The position numbers and the translations under genes were made by a program. The notes below the pieces were generated by a model. The model was not told where the DNA came from and searched no databases. It saw only the letters and a list, made by a program, of their open reading frames with translations. This document shows positions 53,237 to 62,062 of a DNA stretch of 64,000 nucleotides, in pieces. Every line of letters begins with the position of its first letter. The first letter of the stretch is position 1. Location of the stretch: assembly GCA_001298545.1 (NCBI GenBank), contig LJCX01000030.1, positions 682,001 to 746,000 on the forward strand, written 5' to 3'. Source of the DNA: Actinobacteria bacterium OV320. GTDB taxonomy: Bacteria; Actinomycetota; Actinomycetes; Streptomycetales; Streptomycetaceae.

Positions 53237-54679
53237 TCAGGTGCTGGTGGTACGCCGTACGAGCCTGTGGCCTCGCAACTCCCGTTCGCAGCGAACGAGT
53301 TCGCGCTCCCATCCCTCTTCCGTGCCGATCAGGTGCGGGCTCTCGTAAAGACCGGCGCGAACTTCGGCGTCCGTGAGCCGCCGGTACTTGGGTGCGTCGG
53401 GATCATCCTCGGCAAGGAACTCGTGCTTGCGGTGCAGCAGGGGACGGTTGGTGGAGTCCGCGTACGAGGTGAAGGAGGACTTGAGGGTCTTCAGGTCGAC
53501 GGCGTACGAGGCGGCGATTCGCGGGTGGGGATCCGTGTCGAACTCGGGGTAGTCGAGCCAGCTGACGCCGCGTCCCTGGTGGCGGAGCTTGACGACGGAC
53601 CACTCGCCGGGACGGCCGGCGGCAATGCTCGCGCACTGCTCGTACAGGCGCAGCACGGCCGGGATCCGGTGGAGTGCGCGGCGGTGCACGTACAGGGCGG
53701 TCGCGGTGAACTTGCCGGCGATCGATCCGTTCATCGCCCGGCGGACGTAGGCGTCGTCGCGCAGTTTGAACAGCAGCCGATCCGCTCGGTGGCACGCCTC
53801 GGTGTACGACGGGAAGAAGGCACGGATGTCCAGTTGAACCGGCAGGGGCAGACTGCTGACCGGGCCTCGGCCGTGAAACAGCTCCAGCGCGAGGAACTGC
53901 AGTGTGTCGAGGGCTCCGCGCTCGGCGCTTCGTTCTACCTTCGCGGGGTCGGCTTCCTGCTCGGCAAGGCGCTTGAGTTCAGCGGGGCGCAGGTGGCCAA
54001 GGAGGCTGATGATGGGCTGCGGCATTTCCTCCAGCTGAGGCATCCTGCCGCGCTGTTCGAAATGAGCGACGACTGAGCTGATCGCCGAGGCGGTGTCCTC
54101 GGACGCCAGCCACCCCCCGTCAGGAGCGACCTGTCGGGCGAGGTAACTCAGGCGGGCCGCATCGTCCTTGAACGCGTAAACGATGCCGGGCGCCGCCGAC
54201 ACGCAGCGGACGCCGGTGGCCTCCTCGACGTAGTCGCGCAGCTCGCCAGCGGCGTAGAGGCGCTGGAAGGTGCGGCGCTGCGTGAGAATGCCGTCGCCGT
54301 ACTCCGCGCCTTTGATCTGGTTGCGCTCCCACCTCAACCGCGCGGACACGACCAGCACCGATTTAGCGAGGTCCCAGGCTCGTAGGAGCGTCTCGCGTCG
54401 TTCGGCGGGATTCTCAATGACGTTCAGGACGTAGGTGAGAAGGACCACCTCGGCCGGCTCACGCCGCCCGTCCGGGAAGTGGACCGGGTCCCACCCCGCG
54501 GCATCGAGGCCGAGGTGCTGCAGTGCCCGTACATCGCCGCCACGTCCGCACCCGTAGTCCAGTACTCCCGTGTCGGGTTCCAACTGGAGGTCGCCGACGG
54601 CGCGACGAGCCGGCAGCGAGAGGCCGACTCGGCCGATCGCGGTCTGATGCCTCTGGCTGCTCCAAAGCTGCTGTGTCAT
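53237..54679 (-). CDS. DNA-phosphorothioation-associated putative methyltransferase
   Basis: A protein of 480 aa. It begins QRHQTAIGRVGLSLPARRAV, then the SAM-binding motif VLDYGCGRGGDVRAL, GWDPVHFPDG, and VLLTYVLNVIENPAERRETL. The C-terminal half has VDLKTLKSSFTSYADSTNRP, LHRKHEFLAEDDPDAPKYRR and LTDAEVRAGLYESP. This is the pattern of the family named for its association with dnd phosphorothioation loci. Its substrate is not established. ATG 54679 is eight bases after AGGGG. Its presence here ties this part of the window to the ssp operon 8 kb away. Confidence 0.8.
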   Translation of the reverse strand: MTQQLWSSQRHQTAIGRVGLSLPARRAVGDLQLEPDTGVLDYGCGRGGDVRALQHLGLDAAGWDPVHFPDGRREPAEVVLLTYVLNVIENPAERRETLLRAWDLAKSVLVVSARLRWERNQIKGAEYGDGILTQRRTFQRLYAAGELRDYVEEATGVRCVSAAPGIVYAFKDDAARLSYLARQVAPDGGWLASEDTASAISSVVAHFEQRGRMPQLEEMPQPIISLLGHLRPAELKRLAEQEADPAKVERSAERGALDTLQFLALELFHGRGPVSSLPLPVQLDIRAFFPSYTEACHRADRLLFKLRDDAYVRRAMNGSIAGKFTATALYVHRRALHRIPAVLRLYEQCASIAAGRPGEWSVVKLRHQGRGVSWLDYPEFDTDPHPRIAASYAVDLKTLKSSFTSYADSTNRPLLHRKHEFLAEDDPDAPKYRRLTDAEVRAGLYESPHLIGTEEGWERELVRCERELRGHRLVRRTTST

Positions 54680-54937
54680 CGGCGTCCCCTGATTCCACGG
54701 ACAGGCCAGCATGCGACAGCACCGAACCTTAACTGACACCCGATCCGGCGACCCGGCTTACGCGGAGTCGCACCTCCCAGCTGACCTCGGGTGACGCTGC
54801 TCTCGTCACGATTGCGGGCGTGGCGGGTCGTCCACGTGACGAAGCCGAGGGGTCTGCCCGGGTTACACCTGAAGCCGGCAGGAGGGCGCGACGGCCGCGC
54901 AGGTGACCCGGATCTCCGAAGAGGTGTGCCGCTCGCT

Positions 54938-55417
54938 TCAGCGCAGGGTGATGGGGCGCTTGGGCACGCCGTTGGCGAGTAGTCCGCCAATCAGGCCGAG
55001 GAGGCCGTCGGGATAGATCGTGTCCGGCGTCTCCCGCAGTTCTTGCAGCGTCCACCAGCGGTGGGCCTGGATGTTGTCGGGCTGAGTGGCTCGGGCAGGG
55101 TCGGCATCCGCAGGCTCAAGGTGGGCTAGAAAGTACCGCTCAACCTGCCGGACTGGCCGCCCGCCGACGGTTTGCTCCTGGCTGCGCTGGGCCAGCTGCG
55201 TGCCTAGCGCGACGTTCTTTTCATCGACGCCGAGTTCTTCGCGCAGTTCCCGGAGCGCGGCAGCAGCATGGTCCTCCCCTGCCTCCAGGGCGCCGCCAGG
55301 GGTGGCCCAGTAGCTTCCCCCCTCGTCGTGGTGGTGCAGCAACAGGACCCGCTGGGCATCGTCGAGGGCGACGACGCGGGCGGCTTCCCGCAAGGGTGGG
55401 CTGATCATGTCGGCCAT
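54938..55417 (-). CDS. Nudix hydrolase 1
   Basis: A protein of 159 aa. The Nudix box G-x5-E-x7-REL-x-EE-x-G is complete in GALEAGEDHAAAALRELREE followed by LGV (about residues 35-57). The fold start AARVVALDDAQRVLLLHHHD and end DNIQAHRWWTLQELRE fit an MutT/NUDT-type protein. It hydrolyses a nucleoside diphosphate linked to another moiety; the substrate is unknown. ATG 55417 is chosen because earlier in-frame starts add Arg/Ser-rich, non-coding-like sequence. It diverges from the kinase-like gene at 55618. Confidence 0.82.
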   Translation of the reverse strand: MADMISPPLREAARVVALDDAQRVLLLHHHDEGGSYWATPGGALEAGEDHAAAALRELREELGVDEKNVALGTQLAQRSQEQTVGGRPVRQVERYFLAHLEPADADPARATQPDNIQAHRWWTLQELRETPDTIYPDGLLGLIGGLLANGVPKRPITLR

Positions 55418-55617
55418 TGTGGCGTTCAGGCCCCCTCTCGACGAGACGGCCCCCCACCCACACGGTGTTCTGATCTCTTGCCGGGAAGGGCGCGAGTGCG
55501 TGGGCAGGTGCGTGCAGCCCGGCCGCACGGACGACGTCAACACCTGGCGCAGCCGGACAGAGCGAGGTGCCCGAATATCTCGGGAGCCGGCCCCGTGTGG
55601 TTGCTACGGTCCCGTAT

Positions 55618-56502
55618 ATGACGCTGCCTGTGACTCGTGCTGTTGATCTGCGCAGGGAATCGCTCGATGGAGTGCTGGACCGTGTGGAGCGGTCGCTGCA
55701 GGTGCGTCTCGATCGGGAGACGGTGGTGTGCAAGCGCCGTACGGTCGGGGCTCGGACGGACCGCGACAGCTGGGTGCGCGTCGAGCGGCGGGGGTTCGAC
55801 CGGATCGGGGCCCAGGGGTGGAATGGCCCTGAATCCGCTGCTGTCCTGAGCGGGGTCGTCATGCCCTCGTGGTACGCAGGGTTCTCGTGGCGCGAGCCGG
55901 GTGAACCGGTGATGTGGCGGGCGGATGAGATGGAACTGGTCAACGCCGCGCCTGTCGGGCAAGCCGCTCTTGTGATCGAAGATCCTCGTCTCCAGGATGC
56001 GTGGTGGTCCGCGCTGAGCGCTTCCCTAGACGCGCTCGCTACCCAGTCCGCACCCCGTGTCGCCACGCCGGACACCGAAACCATCACGCAGGAGCTGGTG
56101 ACAAGAACTCTCGGGGAGGTCTTTCCCGAGGTGACCGACACCACGCTGGAGGAGTGGCGGCCGGCCCATGCTGACCTGACGTGGGCGAACGTGACGGGCC
56201 CGGAGTTCTGCATGATCGACTGGGAGGACTGGGGCATGGCGCCACGCGGACTGGACGCAGCCACACTATGGGGCCATTCCCTCGCCGTCCCGGCCCTGGC
56301 GGAGCGTGTGTGGAGCGAGCGTCGGCCGGACTTGGAGAGCAGGTCCGGCCTGCTGATGGCTCTGTTCTTCTGCGCGAAGGTCGCAGGGCCGCACGCGCAC
56401 CCCGAAGATCCCCGGCTGGAGCCGGCCAGGAAGGAAGCTGCGCGGCTCATTGCTGAGCTTCACGACGCCGGGCAACGCCCCCGCGGCAGCCGCCCGCACT
56501 GA
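55618..56502 (+). CDS. APH-fold phosphotransferase-like protein
   Basis: A protein of 294 aa. The catalytic loop HADLTWANV and metal-binding IDWEDWG (about residues 184-206) are those of the aminoglycoside-phosphotransferase superfamily. The N-lobe is short, with R-x-V-x-VERRGFDRIG in place of a clear glycine loop. Relatives phosphorylate small molecules such as antibiotics, choline or sugars. TACGGT seven bases before ATG 55618 would fit a -10 box of a leaderless transcript, though no -35 is evident. Substrate unknown. Confidence 0.75.
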   Translation: MTLPVTRAVDLRRESLDGVLDRVERSLQVRLDRETVVCKRRTVGARTDRDSWVRVERRGFDRIGAQGWNGPESAAVLSGVVMPSWYAGFSWREPGEPVMWRADEMELVNAAPVGQAALVIEDPRLQDAWWSALSASLDALATQSAPRVATPDTETITQELVTRTLGEVFPEVTDTTLEEWRPAHADLTWANVTGPEFCMIDWEDWGMAPRGLDAATLWGHSLAVPALAERVWSERRPDLESRSGLLMALFFCAKVAGPHAHPEDPRLEPARKEAARLIAELHDAGQRPRGSRPH

Positions 56503-56505
56503 CCG

Positions 56506-56961
56506 TCATCCGGCCTCTGGCCAACCATCGAACGAAAGGATCGGGCCCCCGTCTAGGTACCGCTGCACGGCGACCAGCGTCGTGTTCGTGAAGGGCTGCG
56601 GAAGGTCGTCCGGAGGCACCCAGGCGATGGTGTCGTGCTTGTGCGGTTCCGCATTGTGGGGAGTTCCGCTCCACCGGTCGGTATGGAAGATCAGGGCCAT
56701 GAACATCCCCGGAACCTCCGCTCCCCAGGAGCCATGGACCACGTGGACGAGGCGCAGGTCCGCCTCGGCAACCACGACGCCCGTCTCCTCCTTCAGTTCG
56801 CGTACTGCAGTCGCGGTGATCGGTTCCCGGGGCTCCCCCTTGCCGCTGGGAACATCCCACTCGCCAGGCGCGAAATCCAAGTGGCGGCCCCGCCGCAGGA
56901 TGAGGAGTCTGCCGCTGTCCGGATCCGTGACGAGAGCAGCAGCGATGAGCCGTGTCGTCAT
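56506..56961 (-). CDS. Nudix hydrolase 2
   Basis: A protein of 151 aa. Nudix box in GKGEPREPITATAVRELKEE followed by TGV (about residues 41-63). The fold begins LIAAALVTDPDSGRLLILRR and includes EWDVPSGKG, with a C-terminal DTIAWVPPDDLPQPF. It converges on the APH-like gene with only three bases between stops. ATG 56961 avoids a 20-residue charged extension. It is distinct in sequence from the Nudix protein at 54938, so not a recent duplicate. Confidence 0.82.
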   Translation of the reverse strand: MTTRLIAAALVTDPDSGRLLILRRGRHLDFAPGEWDVPSGKGEPREPITATAVRELKEETGVVVAEADLRLVHVVHGSWGAEVPGMFMALIFHTDRWSGTPHNAEPHKHDTIAWVPPDDLPQPFTNTTLVAVQRYLDGGPILSFDGWPEAG

Positions 56962-57306
56962 CGGTTCGCTCTTCCACCGGGCCGCCGACGGATCGGACTC
57001 AGCCAAATCGCCTTCCTCCAAACGATCTCAAAGCGTGGGAGCGATACCCAACGCAGCAGACCCGTCAGTCTGCCGCAGAAGCCGTGCGGTTCGCCTCGAC
57101 TTTTCGCGGCGCGAACGCCCGCGGCTCGCCTTTCTCCACGCATCGCGCCGCTGACGGCAGGCGCCGAGCAGACGCGCTCAGCATGAGCGTCAACCGTGAC
57201 TGACCAACCCTCGGAACGTCGGCCACTGACGTGGCCGAGAAGGCCCTCTTGGCCACCTGTCGGACCGCTTCCACCCTGACCGGAAGATCACGAACGAGGG
57301 GGCGCG

Positions 57307-58014
57307 ATGGCTGCGAAAAAGAGACGCCGCAGTAAGGCCACACGACGCCGCGAAGCCAAGCAGCGCATCAGTTTCGCGACGGCCGTCGTGGCAGCGGTCC
57401 TGTTCGTGCTGTGGCAGTCCCCCTGGCTCCTGATCAGCATCCTGTGCGCCACCGCGCTCGCCGGCCTGGGATGGGTGCTGTGGAAGGCACACCTGCGGGA
57501 GCAGACGGGGGACCGCGCCTGGCGCGAGCAGAACCGGCGCATGGAACTCGAACGCTCCATGGCCACCATCGACGCCATGAGCTGGCAGGACTTCGAGCAC
57601 TACGTCGCCGAGCTGTGCCGCCGCGACGGCTGCACCAACGTCACCGTCACCGGAGGATCGGGCGATCTCGGAGCAGACGTCGTTGGCACACTTCCCGATG
57701 GCCAGCACCTGGTGGCCCAGGTCAAGCACTACGCACCCCACCGGTACGTCCCCAGCGGAGACATGCAGAAGTTCGTCGGCACCGCGAGACTCGAGCACAA
57801 AGCGGATGTGGCGCTGTTCGTCGCCACCTGCCCGTTCGGGAAAGCCGCCCGAGACCTCGCTGTGCGGCACGACATCATCGCCATCAGCCGCGACCTGTTC
57901 GGCGCCTGGAACAGCGGCGCACCCCTGGAATCCCTGCTCCCACTCAACGGGGCCGGCGACGGGCCGCGCCGGAAGCCGAACACCACGCGCAAGCCGGAGG
58001 CGGACACCGCATAG
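57307..58014 (+). CDS. Membrane-anchored Mrr-type restriction endonuclease
   Basis: A protein of 235 aa from ATG 57307 behind GAGGGGG. A highly basic N-terminus (KKRRRSKATRRREAK) precedes two membrane segments (22-38, 40-59). After a charged linker comes an Mrr_cat domain: MSWQDFEHYVAELCRRDGC, GGSGDLGADVVG (D124) and VAQVKHY (Q138, K140), the D...QxK site of Mrr-like PD-(D/E)xK nucleases. Mrr enzymes cut modified or foreign DNA; tethering to the membrane would place cleavage at DNA entry. The basic C-terminus RKPNTTRKPEADTA is disordered. Confidence 0.82.
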   Translation: MAAKKRRRSKATRRREAKQRISFATAVVAAVLFVLWQSPWLLISILCATALAGLGWVLWKAHLREQTGDRAWREQNRRMELERSMATIDAMSWQDFEHYVAELCRRDGCTNVTVTGGSGDLGADVVGTLPDGQHLVAQVKHYAPHRYVPSGDMQKFVGTARLEHKADVALFVATCPFGKAARDLAVRHDIIAISRDLFGAWNSGAPLESLLPLNGAGDGPRRKPNTTRKPEADTA

Positions 58015-58083
58015 AACTGCCCGGGTGGCGGTGCATACCTGGCTACCCCACCACCCGGGCACGTCACTCTTGCGTGAACGCGC

Positions 58084-59406
58084 CTACGGTGTCAGGCGGT
58101 TCGGGCCGCGGAACAAGAACGTGGCCTCACGGATCGAGTCCAGGCCGAGCATCACCATCAGCACTCGGCCCAGCCCCATGCCCAGACCGCCATGCGGTGG
58201 GCAGCCATAGCGGAAGGCGTTCAGATAGTCCTGCAGCGGCTCGGTGCTCATGCCCTTCCCAGCGGCCTGCTTGACCAGCACGTCGTAGCGGTGCTCGCGT
58301 TGCGCGCCGGTGGTGATCTCCAGGCCCTTCCACAGAAGGTCGAAGCTCAGCGTCAGGTCCGGCCGGTCCGCGGGACGCATGTGGTAGAAGGGCCGAATGC
58401 TCGTCGGGTAGTGCGTGATGAACACGAACTCGTGGCCGGTCTGCTCCTTGATGTGCGCCGCAACGCCACGCTCGCCCTCGGGGTCAAGGTCCTCCTTCCT
58501 CCCCTCCGGGTCCCAGCCCTTGCCGCGCAAGATCTCCTGAGCCTCGGCCATGGTGATGCGTGGGAACGGCACCTGAGGTGCGGCCACCACGACCCCGAAC
58601 ACCTCGCGGATCGCTTCACCGTGTTGCTCGGCGACTTTGGCCATGCCGTGAGCGAGCATGTGCTCCTCGAAGCGCATGACGTCCTCGACGTCTGTGATCC
58701 ATGCCAGCTCCACGTCCACACCGGTGAACTCCGTCGCGTGCCGGGACGTGAACGACGGCTCCGCGCGGAACACAGGGCCGATCTCGAAGACCTTGTCGAT
58801 GCCGGCGGCGATCGCCATCTGCTTGAAGAACTGCGGCGATTGCGCCAGGTAGGCGGAGCGGCCGAAGTAGCCGAGCTCGAATACCTCAGCGCCTGACTCG
58901 GAGGCGGTGTCCATGAGCTTGGGGGTGTGCATCTCTGTGCAGCCCTGGCTGTAGGCGTACTCGCGCATGCCCTGCTCGAAGGTGGTCTGCGTCGCGAACA
59001 GCAGCTGTGCCTCGGGGCGGATCCGTACGTCGAGGAACCGCCAGTCCAGACGGTGCTCGAGGCCGGTCTGCTCGTCGATCGGGAGCGGCGTCTCAGCCCG
59101 GTTCAGCACCTCAACGCTTTCGGGGATGAGCTCCAGGCCGCCGAGTTTCACGATCGCGTTGTCGACCACCCGCCCAGTGATGCGGACTGCGGACTCGGCA
59201 GTCAGACTCTCCAGGGCGGCCTCGGTTTCGTCGCCCTCACCACCACGCCGATGGGTGACCTGCACCATGCCGGTGTGGTCGCGTACGACTACGAATTGCA
59301 TCTTGGCCTGCAGCCGGAGCGTGTTCACCCAACCGGAGACAGAAACGGTCTCGCCTACGTGTTGCCGCAGCTCGGAGACCAATACACGGCTAGTCGTGTG
59401 GATCAT
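58084..59406 (-). CDS. Archaeal-type aspartyl-tRNA synthetase paralogue
   Basis: A protein of 440 aa, class II synthetase. The N-terminal OB fold (VSVSGWVNTLRLQAKMQFVV) is followed by the catalytic core: TEMHTPKLMDTASESGAEVF, motif 2 FRAEPSFTSRHATEFTGVDV, and motif 3 GGLGMGLGRVLMVMLGLDSI. It lacks the ~150-residue GAD insertion of the usual bacterial AspRS and is the shorter archaeal/eukaryotic kind. Such enzymes may be Asp-specific or also charge tRNA-Asn; the residue after GWV is Asn, which I cannot interpret. Streptomyces has a standard AspRS, so this is probably an accessory copy. Its 5' leader carries a T-box. Confidence 0.82.
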   Translation of the reverse strand: MIHTTSRVLVSELRQHVGETVSVSGWVNTLRLQAKMQFVVVRDHTGMVQVTHRRGGEGDETEAALESLTAESAVRITGRVVDNAIVKLGGLELIPESVEVLNRAETPLPIDEQTGLEHRLDWRFLDVRIRPEAQLLFATQTTFEQGMREYAYSQGCTEMHTPKLMDTASESGAEVFELGYFGRSAYLAQSPQFFKQMAIAAGIDKVFEIGPVFRAEPSFTSRHATEFTGVDVELAWITDVEDVMRFEEHMLAHGMAKVAEQHGEAIREVFGVVVAAPQVPFPRITMAEAQEILRGKGWDPEGRKEDLDPEGERGVAAHIKEQTGHEFVFITHYPTSIRPFYHMRPADRPDLTLSFDLLWKGLEITTGAQREHRYDVLVKQAAGKGMSTEPLQDYLNAFRYGCPPHGGLGMGLGRVLMVMLGLDSIREATFLFRGPNRLTP

Positions 59407-59690
59407 CGCAGCCCTCCAAGGGGCGTCGTCATGATCCCTTGGGAGCGTGGGCGAGAAGGGTACTCGCGGTGCCACCACGCCTTTGCCACCACCAGACAGA
59501 GGCGGCCTCATTCATGCCCGATGACGGGGGCCAGCCGGCGGGGCATTAGGCCACAGGGGCCGTTCCTCCCCGCGCTCAGGAGGGTCTTCACCAAAGGGCG
59601 CGAGACCGCCTTCACAGCTATGGGCAGCTCTCTCTGCTCGCGTGATCCCGCGGCTACTCGTCTCCTTCGACGCGTTGCGATCCAGGATAG
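59407..59690 (-). promoter_or_regulatory. T-box riboswitch upstream of the AspRS gene
   Basis: On the - strand the leader contains GTGGTGGCACCGCGAG, matching the T-box consensus GGTGGnACCGCG (core at 59465-59474). Upstream is a stem I-like region with GACGAGTAG and AGAGAG boxes. A candidate specifier GAC (Asp; - strand, 59584-59586) lies in TGAAGACCC. Downstream, CTCCCAAGGG pairs with CCCTTGGAG, hiding GGAGGG five bases before ATG 59406. Control therefore looks translational: uncharged tRNA stabilises the T-box helix and frees the ribosome-binding site. Confidence 0.72.
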
Positions 59691-59908
59691 AAGGGCGTCA
59701 AATGCAGCTGCAACAAGTAATCAGATGGCTGCTGCTCTTCCAGAGTGACCAAGGCGATCAAGCAGTGAAGTCGTATCCGTCCAGGCGGCGGGCGTGGCTC
59801 CGGTGCCTACAAAAGGCTGTACCCGGGTCACCGTGGTTGGGTACACCCTCTAGCTCGACCGCAACGGGTGCGCTGGAAGCGCCCGAGGATGTCCTGGACC
59901 ATGGCTTC

Positions 59909-60643
59909 ATGACTGAGATTCCGTTGTCGGGCGGACGTATTACGTCCGGCGTGGTCAGGGCTGGCAACACGGTCCGCCGTCCCGCCTCAGCAGCATCTGG
60001 GTTCGTCGCGGAGCTGCTCGACCACCTACAGCAGCGCGGCTTCAATGGCGCGCCGCGTCACTTCGGGCGCGATGCTGCCGGCCGGGACGTCTTCAGCTAC
60101 CTGCCAGGCTGGGTGCCGGCGCGCTTTCAGCGCTGGGGCGACGCTCAGGTCGCCGCCGCCGGTGCGCTGCTTCGCGCCTTCCACGACGCCACCCGTGGTT
60201 GCCGCCTGACCGGTCCACACTCCGTGGTCTGCCATCACGACGTGGGACCGAACAACACCGTCTTCGTCGACGCGGTACCGGTGGCCTTCATCGACTTCGA
60301 CACCGCCGCTCCGGGCGACCCGCTTGAAGACCTCGGCTACATGTGCTGGACGTGGTGCGTCTCGTCCAAAACCGCAGACCCCACCGCACGCGCCCAAGCG
60401 GCACAAGTCCGCGTCCTCGCAGATGCCTACGGAGCGGACGCCGCTTCACGCTCACATCTGGTAGACGCCATGCTCGACCGCCAAGCCCGCAACGCCCAGT
60501 GGTGGAGCAGCCGCCTACAGGGGCTGTCCGCAGAAACCGCCGAGCACGATGTGATCAGCAACCGGATCCTCTGGTCGGAGCAGGAGCACGCCTACACAAT
60601 GGCCCACCGCGAAGTATTCTCCGCCGCCCTCCAGCGACTTTGA
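59909..60643 (+). CDS. APH-fold phosphotransferase-like protein
   Basis: A protein of 244 aa from ATG 59909. The catalytic loop is VVCHHDVGPNNTVFVD and the metal-binding segment FIDFDTAAPGDPLEDLGYM (about residues 108-140). The N-lobe is abbreviated: GNTVRRPASAASGFVAELLD resembles the nucleotide-binding strand and helix of APH enzymes. The in-frame extension to 59642 overlaps the T-box leader on the other strand and looks non-coding. Relatives include antibiotic kinases and choline-kinase-like enzymes. Substrate unknown. It is not closely similar to the APH-like protein at 55618. Confidence 0.75.
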   Translation: MTEIPLSGGRITSGVVRAGNTVRRPASAASGFVAELLDHLQQRGFNGAPRHFGRDAAGRDVFSYLPGWVPARFQRWGDAQVAAAGALLRAFHDATRGCRLTGPHSVVCHHDVGPNNTVFVDAVPVAFIDFDTAAPGDPLEDLGYMCWTWCVSSKTADPTARAQAAQVRVLADAYGADAASRSHLVDAMLDRQARNAQWWSSRLQGLSAETAEHDVISNRILWSEQEHAYTMAHREVFSAALQRL

Positions 60644-60773
60644 GGGCGAAAGCTTCATCAGCGGCACGACCTGCAGTGTCAGCGCGTACCGACCGACCCC
60701 CGCTACAGGTCGGAGATTCATGCCGTCAATCGCGCCGTACTGGCGTGCCAGATTCAGGCGCGCAATATAGCGA

Positions 60774-60804
60774 CGGAGTCCCGGTTACCGAAACCGGGAC
60801 TCCG
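60774..60804. terminator. Hairpin with CCGGTTACCGAAACCGG core
   Basis: A 13-bp perfect stem (CGGAGTCCCGGTT / AACCGGGACTCCG) with loop ACCGA, 130 bases after the APH-like gene. Its 17-base core is identical to that of the hairpin at 7921-7953, 53 kb away, while the outer stem differs by compensatory changes. Confidence 0.65.
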
Positions 60805-60915
60805 CCGCACCATTGGTAGTCCACCGCCGTCCCTGACCGCCGCCTTGGAAGGACAGCACACGACGACAACGGACAACCGAAAACTCGCCTTGCAATCCTC
60901 CCGGCTGTGAAGCTT

Positions 60916-61809
60916 CTACGCCGCGGTGTAGCTGAGGCGGAACAGGTCCTGGGCGCGCTCCAGGTCCCGGTCCGTGCGCAGCTGCACCTCCAGGTCGCCG
61001 GTTCCGTGGTGCCCGAGCCCCGTCACGTCCCGAGTGAACCCGGGGACCAAGTCGACCTCCTTGGGGTCGGCCTTGAGGTAGACGAGCAGCTTGGTCTTCT
61101 GCGGCGGGCAGACGCAGGCGAAGTTCCGCAGCCGCTGATACGCCCGGTAGGTCCGGTTCTCGACCTTGGTGATGTCGTCACCCAGCCCGAGCAGTACCTC
61201 GTCGACCGCAGCGGCCAACTCCGTTATCGCCCCGTGTTCCCGACGGCCGCGCAGCGCCTCCACCCCGTGGCGACGCCGGCCTGCTGTGGAGACGGCGGTC
61301 TGGCCGGTGACGGAGGCGACCGTCTCAAGGCCGATGTGTTCGTTGCCGAAGAACCGGTAACGGACCAGGTCGATCGAGCGGCGGTGCTCGCGCACGGCAT
61401 GAACGTCATAGCGAGTGAAGTCGCCGGCCACGCAGATCAGCCTCGGTGCGCTCCACAGCACCTGGGCCGCGACCGCAGCCCCGAGCCTGTCGCGGACCAG
61501 GTGCCGGAACGCGTCCTTGTGGTCCATCAGCCACGCCATGTAGAAGAGGCCCTGATGGATCACGCCTGCGTCGGTACCGCGCTTGTATTCCACGATCGCG
61601 GGCGCGTTGTTCTCATCAATGCCCAGCGAATCGATGCGTCCGCCGTGGACGGGGCCGGTGCTGTACTCGCTCGCCAGGAACCGTACCCCGAGCATGGTCT
61701 CCATGTGCGCCTCAATGAGGTCCTGCACATCCGCCTCGACCTCAGCAAGACGCGGCGCGACCTCGGTCACGCCGCTGTTTGTCGTGTGGAACAGCTTCAG
61801 GCCCGACAC
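60916..61809 (-). CDS. PD-(D/E)xK nuclease-like protein with DUF5655 domain
   Basis: A protein of 297 aa. GTG 61809 follows AGGAGG by five bases; a 45-codon extension upstream looks non-coding. N-terminal nuclease-like core: VQDLIEAHMETMLGVRFLAS, GGRIDSLGID and PAIVEYKRGTDAGVI, giving the D...E-x-K signature. A segment LICVAGDFTRYDVHAVREH follows. The C-terminal DUF5655 domain is YRAYQRLRNFACVCPPQKTK, LVYLKADP and a final helix. This is a widespread actinobacterial protein; the role is unproven, possibly DNA repair or defence. It faces away from the rpoA copy. Confidence 0.78.
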   Translation of the reverse strand: MSGLKLFHTTNSGVTEVAPRLAEVEADVQDLIEAHMETMLGVRFLASEYSTGPVHGGRIDSLGIDENNAPAIVEYKRGTDAGVIHQGLFYMAWLMDHKDAFRHLVRDRLGAAVAAQVLWSAPRLICVAGDFTRYDVHAVREHRRSIDLVRYRFFGNEHIGLETVASVTGQTAVSTAGRRRHGVEALRGRREHGAITELAAAVDEVLLGLGDDITKVENRTYRAYQRLRNFACVCPPQKTKLLVYLKADPKEVDLVPGFTRDVTGLGHHGTGDLEVQLRTDRDLERAQDLFRLSYTAA

Positions 61810-62019
61810 CTTCCCCTCCTCGGCTCGGAGATCACCAACGCCGGGCAGGTGCAGGAATGTTTCCGCGGAGGGCTTCGGTGCCGTGAAGAATGTGTGAGAT
61901 CCTGCGTTCGGCCTGACTGGGGAGCGCTTGCATCCCCCAATCACCGGGGACCTACGATTCCCCCATGTGTCCCCCGCGCTTCAGGGGACAGCGCTCGGAG
62001 GCTGCGTTTTCGCAGGTCA

Positions 62020-62062
62020 GCCCCCGTAGCTCAGTGGATAGAGCAGGCGCCTTCTAAGCACC
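62020..62062 (+). pseudogene. 5' half of a tRNA-Arg(TCT)
   Basis: GCCCCCG acceptor strand, TA, D arm GCTC-AGTGGATA-GAGC, A, anticodon stem GGCGC, loop CTTCTAA (anticodon TCT), then GCACC with one mismatch. After that the sequence (TGCTCCATCGG...) is not a variable loop, T arm or acceptor strand, so the tRNA cannot form. The break falls just after the anticodon arm, a usual crossover place for integrases. GAGCAGGCGC and GCACCTGCTC also make a 10-bp hairpin with one mismatch. The surrounding 61810-62784 has no other supportable gene. Confidence 0.7.
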
